DNA of 50,562 nucleotides from Acidobacteriota bacterium (GTDB lineage: Bacteria; Acidobacteriota; Terriglobia; Acidiferrales; UBA7541): NCBI GenBank assembly GCA_003223245.1, contig QHYI01000135.1, positions 1-50,562 of the forward strand, written 5' to 3'. Shown here piece by piece: positions 10,392 through 19,723 of the stretch. The first letter of the stretch is position 1; each line of letters begins with the position of its first letter. The translations under genes were made by a program, and so were the position numbers. The notes beneath the pieces were generated by a model. The model did no database searches and was not told where the DNA came from. It was given only the letters and a program-made list of their open reading frames with translations.

Positions 10392-13300
10392 ATGAAGCAA
10401 CCGTTGAGGACTCTTCGGACCATTCTCGCTTGTGGAGTGTTCGTGTTAGCAGCGGCTAGGAGCGCGTTCGCCGCGCCGGGTGATCCAGAAAGTCCCAATC
10501 CCACGGACAAATTCAAGAATTTGGAATTTCGCGAGATCGGTCCCGCCGTAATGGGCGGGCGCATCGACGATTTCGCGGTGGTCGAAAGCAATCCGAACAT
10601 CGTGTACGTCGGCACCGCTTCCGGCGGCGTGTGGAAGACCACGAATAACGGCACGACCTGGGAGCCGGTCTTCGACAAAGAGGGGGTCTCGACGATCGGC
10701 GATATCGCCATCGCGCCGTCCGATCCTTCGATCGTTTGGGTGGGAAGCGGCGAGCCGAATAACCGCCAGAGCTCATCGTGGGGCGACGGCATTTACAAGT
10801 CCATCGACGCCGGCAAAACCTGGAAGAACCTGGGGCTCGAAAGGACTCACCACATCGGAAGAATCGTAATTCATCCCAAAAATCCGGATATTGTTTACGT
10901 CGCGGCGCAAGGCCATCTGTGGGGCCCCAACCCGGAACGCGGCGTCTACAAAACGACCGATGGCGGCAAGACTTGGTCGCTGGTGCTGAAAATCAATGAC
11001 GACACCGGCGTGAGCGACATTGCTATGGATCCCGAGAGCCCCGACATTTTATACGCGGCCGCTTACGAACGGCGGCGCACACCGTTTGGCTTCGATGGCG
11101 GCGGACCCGACAGCGCCATTTACAAAACTACAGATGGAGGCGCGAACTGGAAAAAACTTACTAAGGGCCTGCCTTGGGAAAACGGCGGCGACACCGGCCG
11201 CATTGGCCTGGATATTTACCGCCAGGATCCCAACATTGTTTACGCCGAAATTCAGCATGAAAAGGGCGGTACGTTCCGCAGCGAAGACAAAGGCGAGACG
11301 TGGAAGCGCATGGGCGAGACCGACCCGCGCCCCTCGTATTACAGCCAGATTCGCGTCGATCCCAACAACGATTTGCGTATTTGGGAGTTGGGCGCGCAGA
11401 TGTATTACTCCGAGGACGGCGGAAAAACGTTTGCCACTCAGCGCGTCCATGGCATCCACGGCGACTTTCACGCCATATGGATCGATCCCGCCAATTCCAA
11501 TCACATGATCACCGGCTCCGACGGCGGCATCCACTGGAGCGACGACGCCGGCAAAAATTGGAACTTCCTCAACGTCATCGCTATCGGTCAGTTTTATGAA
11601 ATCGCACTCGACAACGAAAAGCCCTACCACGTCTGCGGCGGGTTGCAGGATAACGGCAGTTGGTGCGGGCCCAGCCAGACGCTCACCCGCGACGGCATCG
11701 TCAACGAAGACTGGCAGGTGATTCACGGCGGCGACGGCTTTTACGCCGCCATTGACAACGTCGAGCCGTGGATTGTTTACACCGAGTCCCAGGACGGCCA
11801 TGTCGCTCGCCGCGACATGCGCACCGGCCAGCAACGCTCCATCATGCCCGAAGCCAAAGCCGGCGAGCCGCATTACCGCTTCCAGTGGAACTCTCCGGTC
11901 GCGATTTCTGCGCACAACCACACGACCATTTATTACGGCGGAAACTATCTCTTCAAATCCGCCGATCGCGGCGACAGTTGGACGCGGCTCGGCGGCGACC
12001 TAACCACCGGGGTAGACCGCCGCAAGCTGCCGATTCTCGGAAAAGTGCCGGACAAAAACACGCTCTCACGGAACGATGGCGTCGAGGAATATCCGACTAT
12101 TACAACCTTGAGCGAATCGCCCCTCACACCCAACGTGCTCTGGGTCGGGACCGACGACGGCAACCTGCAAGTGACGCGCGATGGCGGCAAGACCTGGAAG
12201 AATGTCGTCTCGAAAGTCCCTGGCGTGCCCAAAGGAACTTACGTGAGCCGCGTGGTGGCTTCGAAAACGGGGGAAGGCGCGGCCTTCGCGACGTTCGACG
12301 GACATCGCAGCGACGATTACAACATCTACCTTTTCTCCACCACCGACTACGGCGAAACGTGGAAAGCTATTCGCAACGGCATTCCCGATTCCGCCGGAAG
12401 CGTTCACGTCATTCGCGAGCATCCGCGCAACACGAATCTGCTTTTTGCCGGTACGGAATTCGGCTTGTGGGTTTCCTGGGATCGCGGCGCCAACTGGAGC
12501 GCGCTGAGAAACAACTTTCCCACCGTGCCCGTAGACGACATTGCAATCCAAGCCCGCGACAACGACCTGGTTCTCGCAACCCACGGCCGCTCCATTTGGA
12601 TTTTTGACGACTTGACGCCCCTCGAGAAAATGGATTCGAACGTGGCCAACTCGCCGCTCACATTTTTCCTGCCGCGAACGGCCACAACGTGGTTCCTTCG
12701 CCAGCGCCGCTGGAGCGCCGGCCAGCAAATGTTCACCGCGAAGAATCCTCCCTACGGCGCGCTTCTAAGCTACTACCTCAAGGAAGCGGTCCCACCGGAA
12801 GCAGCGAAGAAAAACAAAGACGACAAGAGCGATGCGGCGGAACAAAGGCCGTCTCGGGAAGCAAGCAGTGAAGCCGCCGAGAAAAAAGAAGGCAAAGTCA
12901 AAATTACTGTGCTCGATAAAGACGGCAAAGTGGTTCGCGAATTTGACGGCCCCGGCGCGGCTGGCGTGAATCGCACGACCTGGGACCTGCGTCAGAACCC
13001 CGCTGCGGAGCCCACGCCAGAACAAGAGCAGGCCATTGCCGCAGGCTACGGCTTCGGGCCGCGCGGTCCGCTGGTCGAACTCGGCGAATACACCATCAAG
13101 ATCAAAGCCGGCGACAAGGAAGCCACGCAAAAGGTCACCGTCGAAGACGACAACCGCATCACCTTGTCCGCGGCAGACCGCCGAGCGCGTCACGACGCCA
13201 TCGAAAAGCTGTACGCCATGGAAAAGACCACGGGCAAGGACCGCACCACAATTCAAGGCATACAAACTGCTCTGACGAACGCCCGAGACCAATGGAAGAA

Positions 13301-13709
13301 AGACGCCGGGAAGCCCAACGCGCCGAAAATTCCCGATGACATCGTGAAAGCCGCAGACGAACTCCAGAAAAGGGTGGACGCCGTGGCGGAGAAATTCGCC
13401 CGCCCGCGGCAGGCTCTGGGTAACGCGGGACCGCCGCTTGAATGGAAGCCTGAGCCTCTACCCAATCAGGTGCAGGATTTGCTTAACGATCTGGACGGCT
13501 TTGCTGCCGCTCCGGGCGGCCAGCAGCAGGAAAAACTGGCGGAACTGACGGCGCTGGTCAGCCAGGCTTCCACTGAAGTCCAGGGCATTTCGGAAACCGA
13601 TCTGCCTGCACTCAACAAGAAAATGAATGACGCGGGAATTCCGCACATCGTCGCGGCTCCACCGCAGCCCCGGCGTGGACCCGGCGGCGCAGCGCAGTCG
13701 GACCGTTAG
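10392..13709 (+). CDS. secreted BNR/VPS10 (sortilin-like) repeat protein
   Basis: 1105 aa. The ATG follows AGGAGA. A signal peptide (ending RSAFAAP) leads to a beta-propeller region rich in Asp-box repeats: GGVWKTTNNGTTWEP, DGIYKSIDAGKTW, GVYKTTDGGKTWS, AIYKTTDGGANWKK, YYSEDGGKTF and later copies up to ~residue 770. An Ala/Glu/Lys-rich C-terminal part (~790-1105) has a small beta domain and helices. Such giant exported propeller proteins are frequent in Acidobacteriota and are often annotated as glycosyl hydrolases, although a catalytic function is not established. The divergent lptD shares the ~240-bp upstream region. Confidence 0.85.
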   Translation: MKQPLRTLRTILACGVFVLAAARSAFAAPGDPESPNPTDKFKNLEFREIGPAVMGGRIDDFAVVESNPNIVYVGTASGGVWKTTNNGTTWEPVFDKEGVSTIGDIAIAPSDPSIVWVGSGEPNNRQSSSWGDGIYKSIDAGKTWKNLGLERTHHIGRIVIHPKNPDIVYVAAQGHLWGPNPERGVYKTTDGGKTWSLVLKINDDTGVSDIAMDPESPDILYAAAYERRRTPFGFDGGGPDSAIYKTTDGGANWKKLTKGLPWENGGDTGRIGLDIYRQDPNIVYAEIQHEKGGTFRSEDKGETWKRMGETDPRPSYYSQIRVDPNNDLRIWELGAQMYYSEDGGKTFATQRVHGIHGDFHAIWIDPANSNHMITGSDGGIHWSDDAGKNWNFLNVIAIGQFYEIALDNEKPYHVCGGLQDNGSWCGPSQTLTRDGIVNEDWQVIHGGDGFYAAIDNVEPWIVYTESQDGHVARRDMRTGQQRSIMPEAKAGEPHYRFQWNSPVAISAHNHTTIYYGGNYLFKSADRGDSWTRLGGDLTTGVDRRKLPILGKVPDKNTLSRNDGVEEYPTITTLSESPLTPNVLWVGTDDGNLQVTRDGGKTWKNVVSKVPGVPKGTYVSRVVASKTGEGAAFATFDGHRSDDYNIYLFSTTDYGETWKAIRNGIPDSAGSVHVIREHPRNTNLLFAGTEFGLWVSWDRGANWSALRNNFPTVPVDDIAIQARDNDLVLATHGRSIWIFDDLTPLEKMDSNVANSPLTFFLPRTATTWFLRQRRWSAGQQMFTAKNPPYGALLSYYLKEAVPPEAAKKNKDDKSDAAEQRPSREASSEAAEKKEGKVKITVLDKDGKVVREFDGPGAAGVNRTTWDLRQNPAAEPTPEQEQAIAAGYGFGPRGPLVELGEYTIKIKAGDKEATQKVTVEDDNRITLSAADRRARHDAIEKLYAMEKTTGKDRTTIQGIQTALTNARDQWKKDAGKPNAPKIPDDIVKAADELQKRVDAVAEKFARPRQALGNAGPPLEWKPEPLPNQVQDLLNDLDGFAAAPGGQQQEKLAELTALVSQASTEVQGISETDLPALNKKMNDAGIPHIVAAPPQPRRGPGGAAQSDR

Positions 13710-13990
13710 GTGTTACCGGAGCGCTGCCCAAAAAGAACCCGAGATTCGACGCCTAAACTGTAGCGCCGCGCGCAGCCCTGCGGCTTTTGCCTGCCAAGTC
13801 GGGAAACGCATCTGCTGGCGGCATTGTTCGCGTGCTTTCGCGAGCGTATCGCGCTAGGATGTCGAAACAATTTCGGGGTATCCGCGTCTACGCCGCGCAA
13901 GACGGGGTTCCGTTCAATCTCAAACTCTGCGGGGGTAGCCCTGGTTCAAACGATTTCCGGGAATCATTGCCGATTGACAGGAGAAAACTC

Positions 13991-16900
13991 ATGAGCGTGA
14001 AGCAGCCGAGCCTGCGCACCCTGACCGCGCGGTACCTAGTGAGGGCCTTCCTTCTGGTGACGATTTTCGGGGGCGCCGCCGCGTCTCAAGCCGCCACCAA
14101 ACAGCAGGGCCTCGCCGAGCAGGACAAAGACAAGAAAGGCGAAAAAAAGGACGAGAAGAAAGAAGAAAACAAGGGCCTGCCGCTTAAGCCCGACCGCAAA
14201 ATCGAGTTCACCACGGATGAAGGCACTTGGCTTTCGCTCGACGTGTCTCCCGACGGCAAGACCATGGTCTTCGACCTGCTTGGCGACATTTACATGCTCC
14301 CGATCGAAGGCGGCCAGGCCAAGTTGATCGACGGCGGCCTCTGTTTCGATAGCCAGCCGAGATTTTCGCCCGACGGCAAATGGATTGCATTTCTCTCCGA
14401 CCGCGAAGGCATGGAAAACGTCTGGATCATGAAGGCGGACGGCAGCGAGCCCAAGCAAGTCTCGAAAGATCCCAACAGCGAGTTTGCCTCGCCAAGCTGG
14501 TCGCCCGACGGTAAATACATTTTCGTTTCGAAGACCAACTTCGGCATCGGCCCGCGCGAAATCTGGATGTACCACATCGACGGCGGCGCCGGCATTCAAA
14601 TCACCAAGTCTAAGCCCACGCCGACGATTCGCCGCCAGGATCGGCCCAATGACATGGGTGTGGTTGCTTCCGCCGACGGCCGGTACCTCTACTACGCCGA
14701 ACGCCATGGCGATTTTTCTTACAACGCCATGCTTCCGCAGTGGGTCATCAAGCGCAAAGATCGCAGGACCGGCGACGAAGACGTGATTATTCAACAGCCG
14801 GAAAGCGCGTTTCGCCCGCTGGTCTCTCCCGACGGGCAATTCCTCCTCTACGTTAGCCGCTACGAAACCGAAACGGGTTTGCGCCTTCGCAATCTGCACA
14901 GCGGCGACGACCGTTGGGTGCGCTATCCGGTCACGCGCGACGATCAGGAAGCCCTTTTTACCCGCGACCTGTTTCCGGGCTATGCCTTTCTTCCCGGCGC
15001 CAAAGAAATCGTCTACAACCAAAACGGCAAAATCCGCCGCCTGAATCTCGAAACCGGCGCCGAACAAGTCATCCCTTTCACCGTCAATGTTTCGCTCGAC
15101 CTTGGTCCCAAACTCGACTTTCCGCAAAAAGAACCTTCCGGCCCGGTCAGAGTTCGCCTGATCATGGACCCGAGCGAATCTCCCGATGGCAAAACGCTCG
15201 CGTTTTCCGCGATGACGCATCTTTACACGCTCGACCTTCCGAACGGCAAGCCACATCGCCTCACGAGCGGCGACTCCACCGAATTTCAGCCCGCCTGGTC
15301 TCCCGACGGCAAATGGATCGCCTACGTCAGTTGGAACAATGAGGGCGGCCAGCTTTGGAAGATTTCCGCCAGCGGCGGCCGGCCGCAGCAGCTTTCCAAA
15401 TCGCTCGCCGTCTACAGCAATCCCGCGTGGTCGCAGGACGGCATGCGCATCGTGCTCTTGCGCGGCAATGCTTACGACCGTGAGAACAGCGGCATCGATT
15501 TCGGCCAGACCGGCAACGCCGACCTTGTGTGGATTCCCGCCGACGGCGGCGACGCGAACCTGATCTTGCCTGCTCGCGGCGCAGGCGGCCCGCATTTCAC
15601 CAACGAGAAAGACCGCATTTACGTGTACACGCCGCAGGGATTGCTTTCCCTGCGCTACGACGGCACCGATCGCCGCACGCACCTGATCGTGAAAGGCCAG
15701 GGCATCTACTTCGCCGACGAACCTGTCTCGGCAAACGACATCCAGCCAAGCCCGGACGGGCAATACGCTCTTGCGCACGTCATGAACCAGCTTTACGTCA
15801 TGCCTTTGCCCGCCACGGCCGGAGAAGCGCCCACCGTAAATGTCATGACGCCTTCCATTCCCGTGAAACGCATCACCGACATTGGCGCCGACTATTTTGG
15901 CTGGGCTGATGGCGGCAAGACCATCACCTGGGCCGTGGGCGCGAGTTATTTCCGCCAGCCGCTCGATTCCATCAAGTTCGAAGTGCCGAAAGAAGAAAAG
16001 AAGGACAGCGCGCCGGCCGCCGAAGCCAAGAAAGAAGAAGCAAAGAAGCCCGAAAAATTCAAGGAACAGGAAAAAGACGTAACCGAGATCAAGGTCGACC
16101 TCGAAATGCCGCGCAAGACGCCCAAGGGCACCATGGTTCTCCGTGGCGCGACTGTCGTCACCATGAAAGGCGACGAAGTCCTGAGGAACGCCGACATCGT
16201 CGTCGAAAACAATCGCATCAAGAGCGTTGGCGCGCGCGGCGCTGTGCCTGCCGGAGCCAAAGTGTTTGACGTCCGCGGCAAAACCATCACCCCCGGCTTC
16301 ATCGACACGCACGCCCACTGGATCGAAATCCGCCGCGGCATTCTCGACAAGCAGAACTGGACCTTTCTCGCCAATCTGGCCTACGGCGTCACCGCCGGCC
16401 TCGACGTGCAAACCTTCACCAACGACATGTTCGCCTATCAAGACCTCGTGGACACCGGCGACATCCTCGGTTTTCGCGCCTATTCCACCGGGCCCGGCGT
16501 TTTTTCCGACAACAACTTCCAATCCGAAGAAGAAGTGAAAGGCGTGCTCACGAAATACCGCGATTACTACGGCACGCACAACATCAAGAGCTACCTGGTC
16601 GGCAACCGCAAGCAGCGCGAATTCATGGTGCAAGCCTCGAAGGAACTCGAGATGATGCCCACCACCGAAGGCGCGCTCGATCTCAAGCTCGACCTGACCC
16701 ACGTCATCGACGGCTTCCACGGGAACGAGCACACCATCCCGATCACTCCGCTTTACAACGACGTGATCCAAACGTTCGCTAAATCCGGCGTCGCCGAGAC
16801 GCCCACGCTCATCGTGAATTACGGCGGCCCGTTTGGCGAAGACTATTGGTACGAGTACACCGAAGTCCACGACAACGCCAAGCTCAACCGCTTCACCCCG

Positions 16901-17401
16901 CATCGCATCCTCGACGAAAAAACCAAGCGCCGCCCGGCATGGTTCCGCAAGGACGAATACGAATTTCCGAAGCTCGCAGCGCAGATGGCCAAGCTCGAAC
17001 GCGCCGGCGGCTTGGTCGGCGTCGGCAGCCACGGGCAACTTCAGGGCCTGGGTTACCACTGGGAGATGTGGATGCTCGCCTCGGGCGGCATGACCCCGAT
17101 GGAAGTGCTGAAGTGCGCCACGGTGAATGGCTCGCACATTGTCGGCCGCCCCGAGGAAATCGGCACCCTCGAGCCTGGCAAACTGGCGGACCTGATCATC
17201 TTCGACAAGAATCCGCTCGACGACATCCACAACACCAACACGATTCATTGGGTGATGAAGAATGGCGAGCTCTTCGAAGGCGACACGCTGAACCAGGTTT
17301 GGCCGGAGCAGAAGAAACTCGAACCTCTCTTCTTCTGGAACAACTACGACGTGCCCAAATCCGGCGACCCGCTCAGCTACGGCAAAACCACGGCACCCTA
17401 G
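13991..17401 (+). CDS. secreted TolB/WD40-like propeller fused to amidohydrolase
   Basis: 1136 aa. The start ATG 13991 is set by ACAGGAG eight bases upstream. A signal peptide and a highly charged Lys/Glu linker (~residues 35-60) precede PD40-type propeller blades, each with an SPDGK motif (LDVSPDGKTMVF, FSPDGKWIAFLSD, WSPDGKYIFVS, WSPDGKWIAYVS). A second Lys/Glu-rich linker leads to an amidohydrolase domain from ~residue 710: TPGFIDTHAHW (metal-binding HxH), GVGSHGQ near the end, and the closing GTLEPGKLADLIIFDKNPL. Substrate is unknown; related proteins are annotated as imidazolonepropionase-like or peptidase-like. Probably periplasmic. Confidence 0.87.
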   Translation: MSVKQPSLRTLTARYLVRAFLLVTIFGGAAASQAATKQQGLAEQDKDKKGEKKDEKKEENKGLPLKPDRKIEFTTDEGTWLSLDVSPDGKTMVFDLLGDIYMLPIEGGQAKLIDGGLCFDSQPRFSPDGKWIAFLSDREGMENVWIMKADGSEPKQVSKDPNSEFASPSWSPDGKYIFVSKTNFGIGPREIWMYHIDGGAGIQITKSKPTPTIRRQDRPNDMGVVASADGRYLYYAERHGDFSYNAMLPQWVIKRKDRRTGDEDVIIQQPESAFRPLVSPDGQFLLYVSRYETETGLRLRNLHSGDDRWVRYPVTRDDQEALFTRDLFPGYAFLPGAKEIVYNQNGKIRRLNLETGAEQVIPFTVNVSLDLGPKLDFPQKEPSGPVRVRLIMDPSESPDGKTLAFSAMTHLYTLDLPNGKPHRLTSGDSTEFQPAWSPDGKWIAYVSWNNEGGQLWKISASGGRPQQLSKSLAVYSNPAWSQDGMRIVLLRGNAYDRENSGIDFGQTGNADLVWIPADGGDANLILPARGAGGPHFTNEKDRIYVYTPQGLLSLRYDGTDRRTHLIVKGQGIYFADEPVSANDIQPSPDGQYALAHVMNQLYVMPLPATAGEAPTVNVMTPSIPVKRITDIGADYFGWADGGKTITWAVGASYFRQPLDSIKFEVPKEEKKDSAPAAEAKKEEAKKPEKFKEQEKDVTEIKVDLEMPRKTPKGTMVLRGATVVTMKGDEVLRNADIVVENNRIKSVGARGAVPAGAKVFDVRGKTITPGFIDTHAHWIEIRRGILDKQNWTFLANLAYGVTAGLDVQTFTNDMFAYQDLVDTGDILGFRAYSTGPGVFSDNNFQSEEEVKGVLTKYRDYYGTHNIKSYLVGNRKQREFMVQASKELEMMPTTEGALDLKLDLTHVIDGFHGNEHTIPITPLYNDVIQTFAKSGVAETPTLIVNYGGPFGEDYWYEYTEVHDNAKLNRFTPHRILDEKTKRRPAWFRKDEYEFPKLAAQMAKLERAGGLVGVGSHGQLQGLGYHWEMWMLASGGMTPMEVLKCATVNGSHIVGRPEEIGTLEPGKLADLIIFDKNPLDDIHNTNTIHWVMKNGELFEGDTLNQVWPEQKKLEPLFFWNNYDVPKSGDPLSYGKTTAP

Positions 17402-17425
17402 CTTCTGTCTTCAGATTTGACGTAG

Positions 17426-17516
17426 CGCCGGGCTTAGCCCGGCATCTGCGGGTTATAGCGGCGGCTTCACGCCGCCGTCGGTCAGCCTTTGTAGAGGCCG
17501 GCCTTCAGGTCGGCTC
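17426..17516. repeat. tandem array of three GC-rich hairpins
   Basis: Three successive palindromes: GCCGGGC-TTA-GCCCGGC (17427-17443), GGCGGC-TTCAC-GCCGCC (17460-17476) and an imperfect one, GAGGCCGGCC-TTCA-GGTCGGCTC (~17494-17515). All have a short TTC/TTA-type loop. They lie between convergent genes, so they may act as a bidirectional terminator, or they may be a REP-like repeat family. Confidence 0.6.
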
Positions 17517-17551
17517 TTCGCCTCTGCCCGCCTGGGGATACCTTCAGCAAA

Positions 17552-18553
17552 TCATCCTACGTCCTTGGCAGCAGTCTCTTTCGCGGCGGCCTCCCTGGCG
17601 GCATCTTTGGCGACCGCTTTGACCTGCGATTCGCGGTACCAGTTGAAGGTGAGCTGGAGGCCCTCTTCAAAGCCGACTTGCGGCTCGTAGCCGAGGAATT
17701 TGCGGGCTTGCGAGATGTCCGCCTGGGAGTCGCGGATGTCGCCTTCGCGCGGCGGTTCATACTTGGCCTCGAGCGGCTTGCCGGTAATCTTCTGGAGCGC
17801 GACGAGGACCTGATTGAGGGAGATGCGATCACCGCAGCCTACGTTGAACACTTTTCCTGCGACGTTGGGCGCTTCGCAAGCAAGCAGATTGGCATGCACG
17901 GCGTTGTCCACGAACGTGAAATCGCGGGTTTGTTCGCCATCGCCAAAAACCACCGGCTGCTTGTCTTCGAGAAACGCGGTGCAAAATCTGGCAAGAACGC
18001 CGGAGTAAGGCGAACTGGGGTCCTGGCGCGGGCCGAAGATATTGAAGTAGCGGAGGGAAACCATTTCTAGGCCGTAGCACTTGAGAAAGGCTTGGCCGTA
18101 AAGTTCGCCGACGTATTTGCTGACGCCGTAGGGAGAAATGGGCACGGGCTGCATGGTTTCGACTTTGGGAAGAGTGGGCATTTCACCGTAGGCGGAAGAA
18201 GAAGCGGCAAAGAGCACGCGTTTGACTTTGAATTCCTTCGCGGCGAGGAGAACATTGAGGGTGCCTTCAACATTGATGCGATTGGTTTCGAGGGGATCTT
18301 TCACCGAACGCGGGACGGAAGCGCGGGCGGCCAGGTGCAGCACGTATTCGGCTTCGTGCATGGCTTTGCGGACGGTCTCAATGTCGGTGATGCTGCCTTT
18401 GATGAAGGTGATTTTGTTGCGGATATCGGTGAGATGGTCTTCCTTGCCGGCGGAGAGATCATCGAGAACAACGACGCTGTGGCCGCGGAGGACCAGTTCG
18501 TCCACGGTGTTCGAGCCGATGAAACCGGCGCCGCCGGTCACCAAGTAGCGCAT
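17552..18553 (-). CDS. UDP-sugar 4-epimerase, WbpP/TviC-like SDR family
   Basis: 333 aa, extended short-chain dehydrogenase. NAD-binding TGGAGFIGS (residues 6-14), SSSAYGE (the active-site Ser region), YGVSK (YxxxK catalytic motif) and RYFNIFGPRQDPSSPYSGV, which is typical of UDP-GlcNAc/UDP-GlcNAcA C4-epimerases such as WbpP and TviC. GGAGG nine bases before the ATG supports the start. The last ~22 residues form an Ala/Lys-rich tail absent from most relatives. With the nearby dehydrogenase at 19720-21087 it could make UDP-GalNAcA from UDP-GlcNAc. Plain GalE activity is the main alternative. Confidence 0.82.
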   Translation of the reverse strand: MRYLVTGGAGFIGSNTVDELVLRGHSVVVLDDLSAGKEDHLTDIRNKITFIKGSITDIETVRKAMHEAEYVLHLAARASVPRSVKDPLETNRINVEGTLNVLLAAKEFKVKRVLFAASSSAYGEMPTLPKVETMQPVPISPYGVSKYVGELYGQAFLKCYGLEMVSLRYFNIFGPRQDPSSPYSGVLARFCTAFLEDKQPVVFGDGEQTRDFTFVDNAVHANLLACEAPNVAGKVFNVGCGDRISLNQVLVALQKITGKPLEAKYEPPREGDIRDSQADISQARKFLGYEPQVGFEEGLQLTFNWYRESQVKAVAKDAAREAAAKETAAKDVG

Positions 18554-18817
18554 CTAGGAAACCTCCGAAAGCTCTAGCAACCACCGTGGGCCAGGGAGCA
18601 CGTTGGCAAAGGACAGGTGGCCGCAACAATACCAAACACGAGAGCGCCAGGGACGACACCCCCGCGTTTTGATACGCTGATAGTTCGCGGCGCGCCGGCG
18701 AAGGAGCCGGAGAATTTCCGCGTACAAGAAGATATTGTACGACGGAAAACGGGAAACCAAGCGCCGGATTTAAGGAACGTTTCGATTCTCTATTGCGAGG
18801 GACGCCTAAAGCAAACC

Positions 18818-19723
18818 ATGGGACGAAAGATGATTGCCGGCATCGGCGCACTAGTGGCGCTGGGCTTTGTGGCCGGAGCGTTTTACTGGATGCGCGCGCG
18901 AGGCGGGCAGGCGCTTCCCCTTCCGGACGTGGTCTCCCCGGAGCCGCCGGGATTTCGCGAAGCGCTCGGGGAAAATCCCCCGCCAAACGCGCGGAACGGG
19001 AAGCCCTTGCCGGCAACCAAGACAAAAAAGAACGCGCCACCCGCAGAAATGGAACCGCCGCTGAAGACCGGCGAAGTGCTGAATTACACGGCGGACGTGG
19101 CCAAGCTCGAAAACGTGGCGACGCTAACGCTCAAGGTCGCAGGCCATGGGACTTTTCTGGGCAAGAACGTCTGGCACTTGCAAGCCATGGCGCATACGCT
19201 GAAACCGCTGCGCATTGTTTTCGAGGTGGACGACCAATTTGATTCCTACAGCGATGCGCGGACGCTGGCTTCCCTACAGTACGAAATGCGGCTGAACGAG
19301 CGCGGCCAAAAGGTTCAGTCGATCCAACGAATGACTCCGACCGCGAGAGAGCCCGCGCCGCCTGATGCCACCGCCGCCCGCGTCCTGCCGGGAACGCGCG
19401 ACCCGCTGGGCTTCATGGAATTTTTGCGAACCACCGACTGGAACAACACGCGGCAGGTGAGCAGCCCGGTGTATGACGGGCACAAGCTGTATGACGTTCG
19501 CGCGAAGCTCGGGAGCGCCTCGGTAGCGGTGGGCGTGCCTGCAGGAGATTACCGCGCAACAAAAATAGAGATTCACGTTTTTGAAAATGGCGTCGAGTCG
19601 AAAGACGCTTACTTCACGCTGTACCTCGCAAACGATGCGGCGCGGACGCCCGTGCTGCTGGAAGCGATCATGCCGTTTGCCACGGCGCGCGTGGCATTGC
19701 TGAAGGATCAGAAGCTGGACTAG
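18818..19723 (+). CDS. DUF3108-type exported protein
   Basis: 301 aa from ATG 18818 (ATG 18830 is also possible; the Shine-Dalgarno is weak). An N-terminal membrane anchor or signal (IAGIGALVALGFVAGAFYW) is followed by a Pro/Lys-rich linker, then a beta-rich domain starting LKTGEVLNYTADVAKLENV, the usual opening of DUF3108 proteins, through to LEAIMPFATARVALL. Function unknown; members are periplasmic and possibly bind lipid or polysaccharide. Its 3' end overlaps the convergent dehydrogenase gene by 4 nt. Confidence 0.72.
   Translation: MGRKMIAGIGALVALGFVAGAFYWMRARGGQALPLPDVVSPEPPGFREALGENPPPNARNGKPLPATKTKKNAPPAEMEPPLKTGEVLNYTADVAKLENVATLTLKVAGHGTFLGKNVWHLQAMAHTLKPLRIVFEVDDQFDSYSDARTLASLQYEMRLNERGQKVQSIQRMTPTAREPAPPDATAARVLPGTRDPLGFMEFLRTTDWNNTRQVSSPVYDGHKLYDVRAKLGSASVAVGVPAGDYRATKIEIHVFENGVESKDAYFTLYLANDAARTPVLLEAIMPFATARVALLKDQKLD

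Noticed and set aside
10181-10792. ~200-codon N-terminal extension of LptD
   Set aside because: It lies antisense to the start of the divergent BNR protein, and the signal peptide begins only near 10147.
14036-17248. 1070-codon antisense frame opposite the propeller/amidohydrolase gene
   Set aside because: High third-position GC keeps the opposite strand open. The plus-strand protein has clear domains and a ribosome-binding site, while the antisense translation is low-complexity Val/Ala/Gly/Phe without domains.
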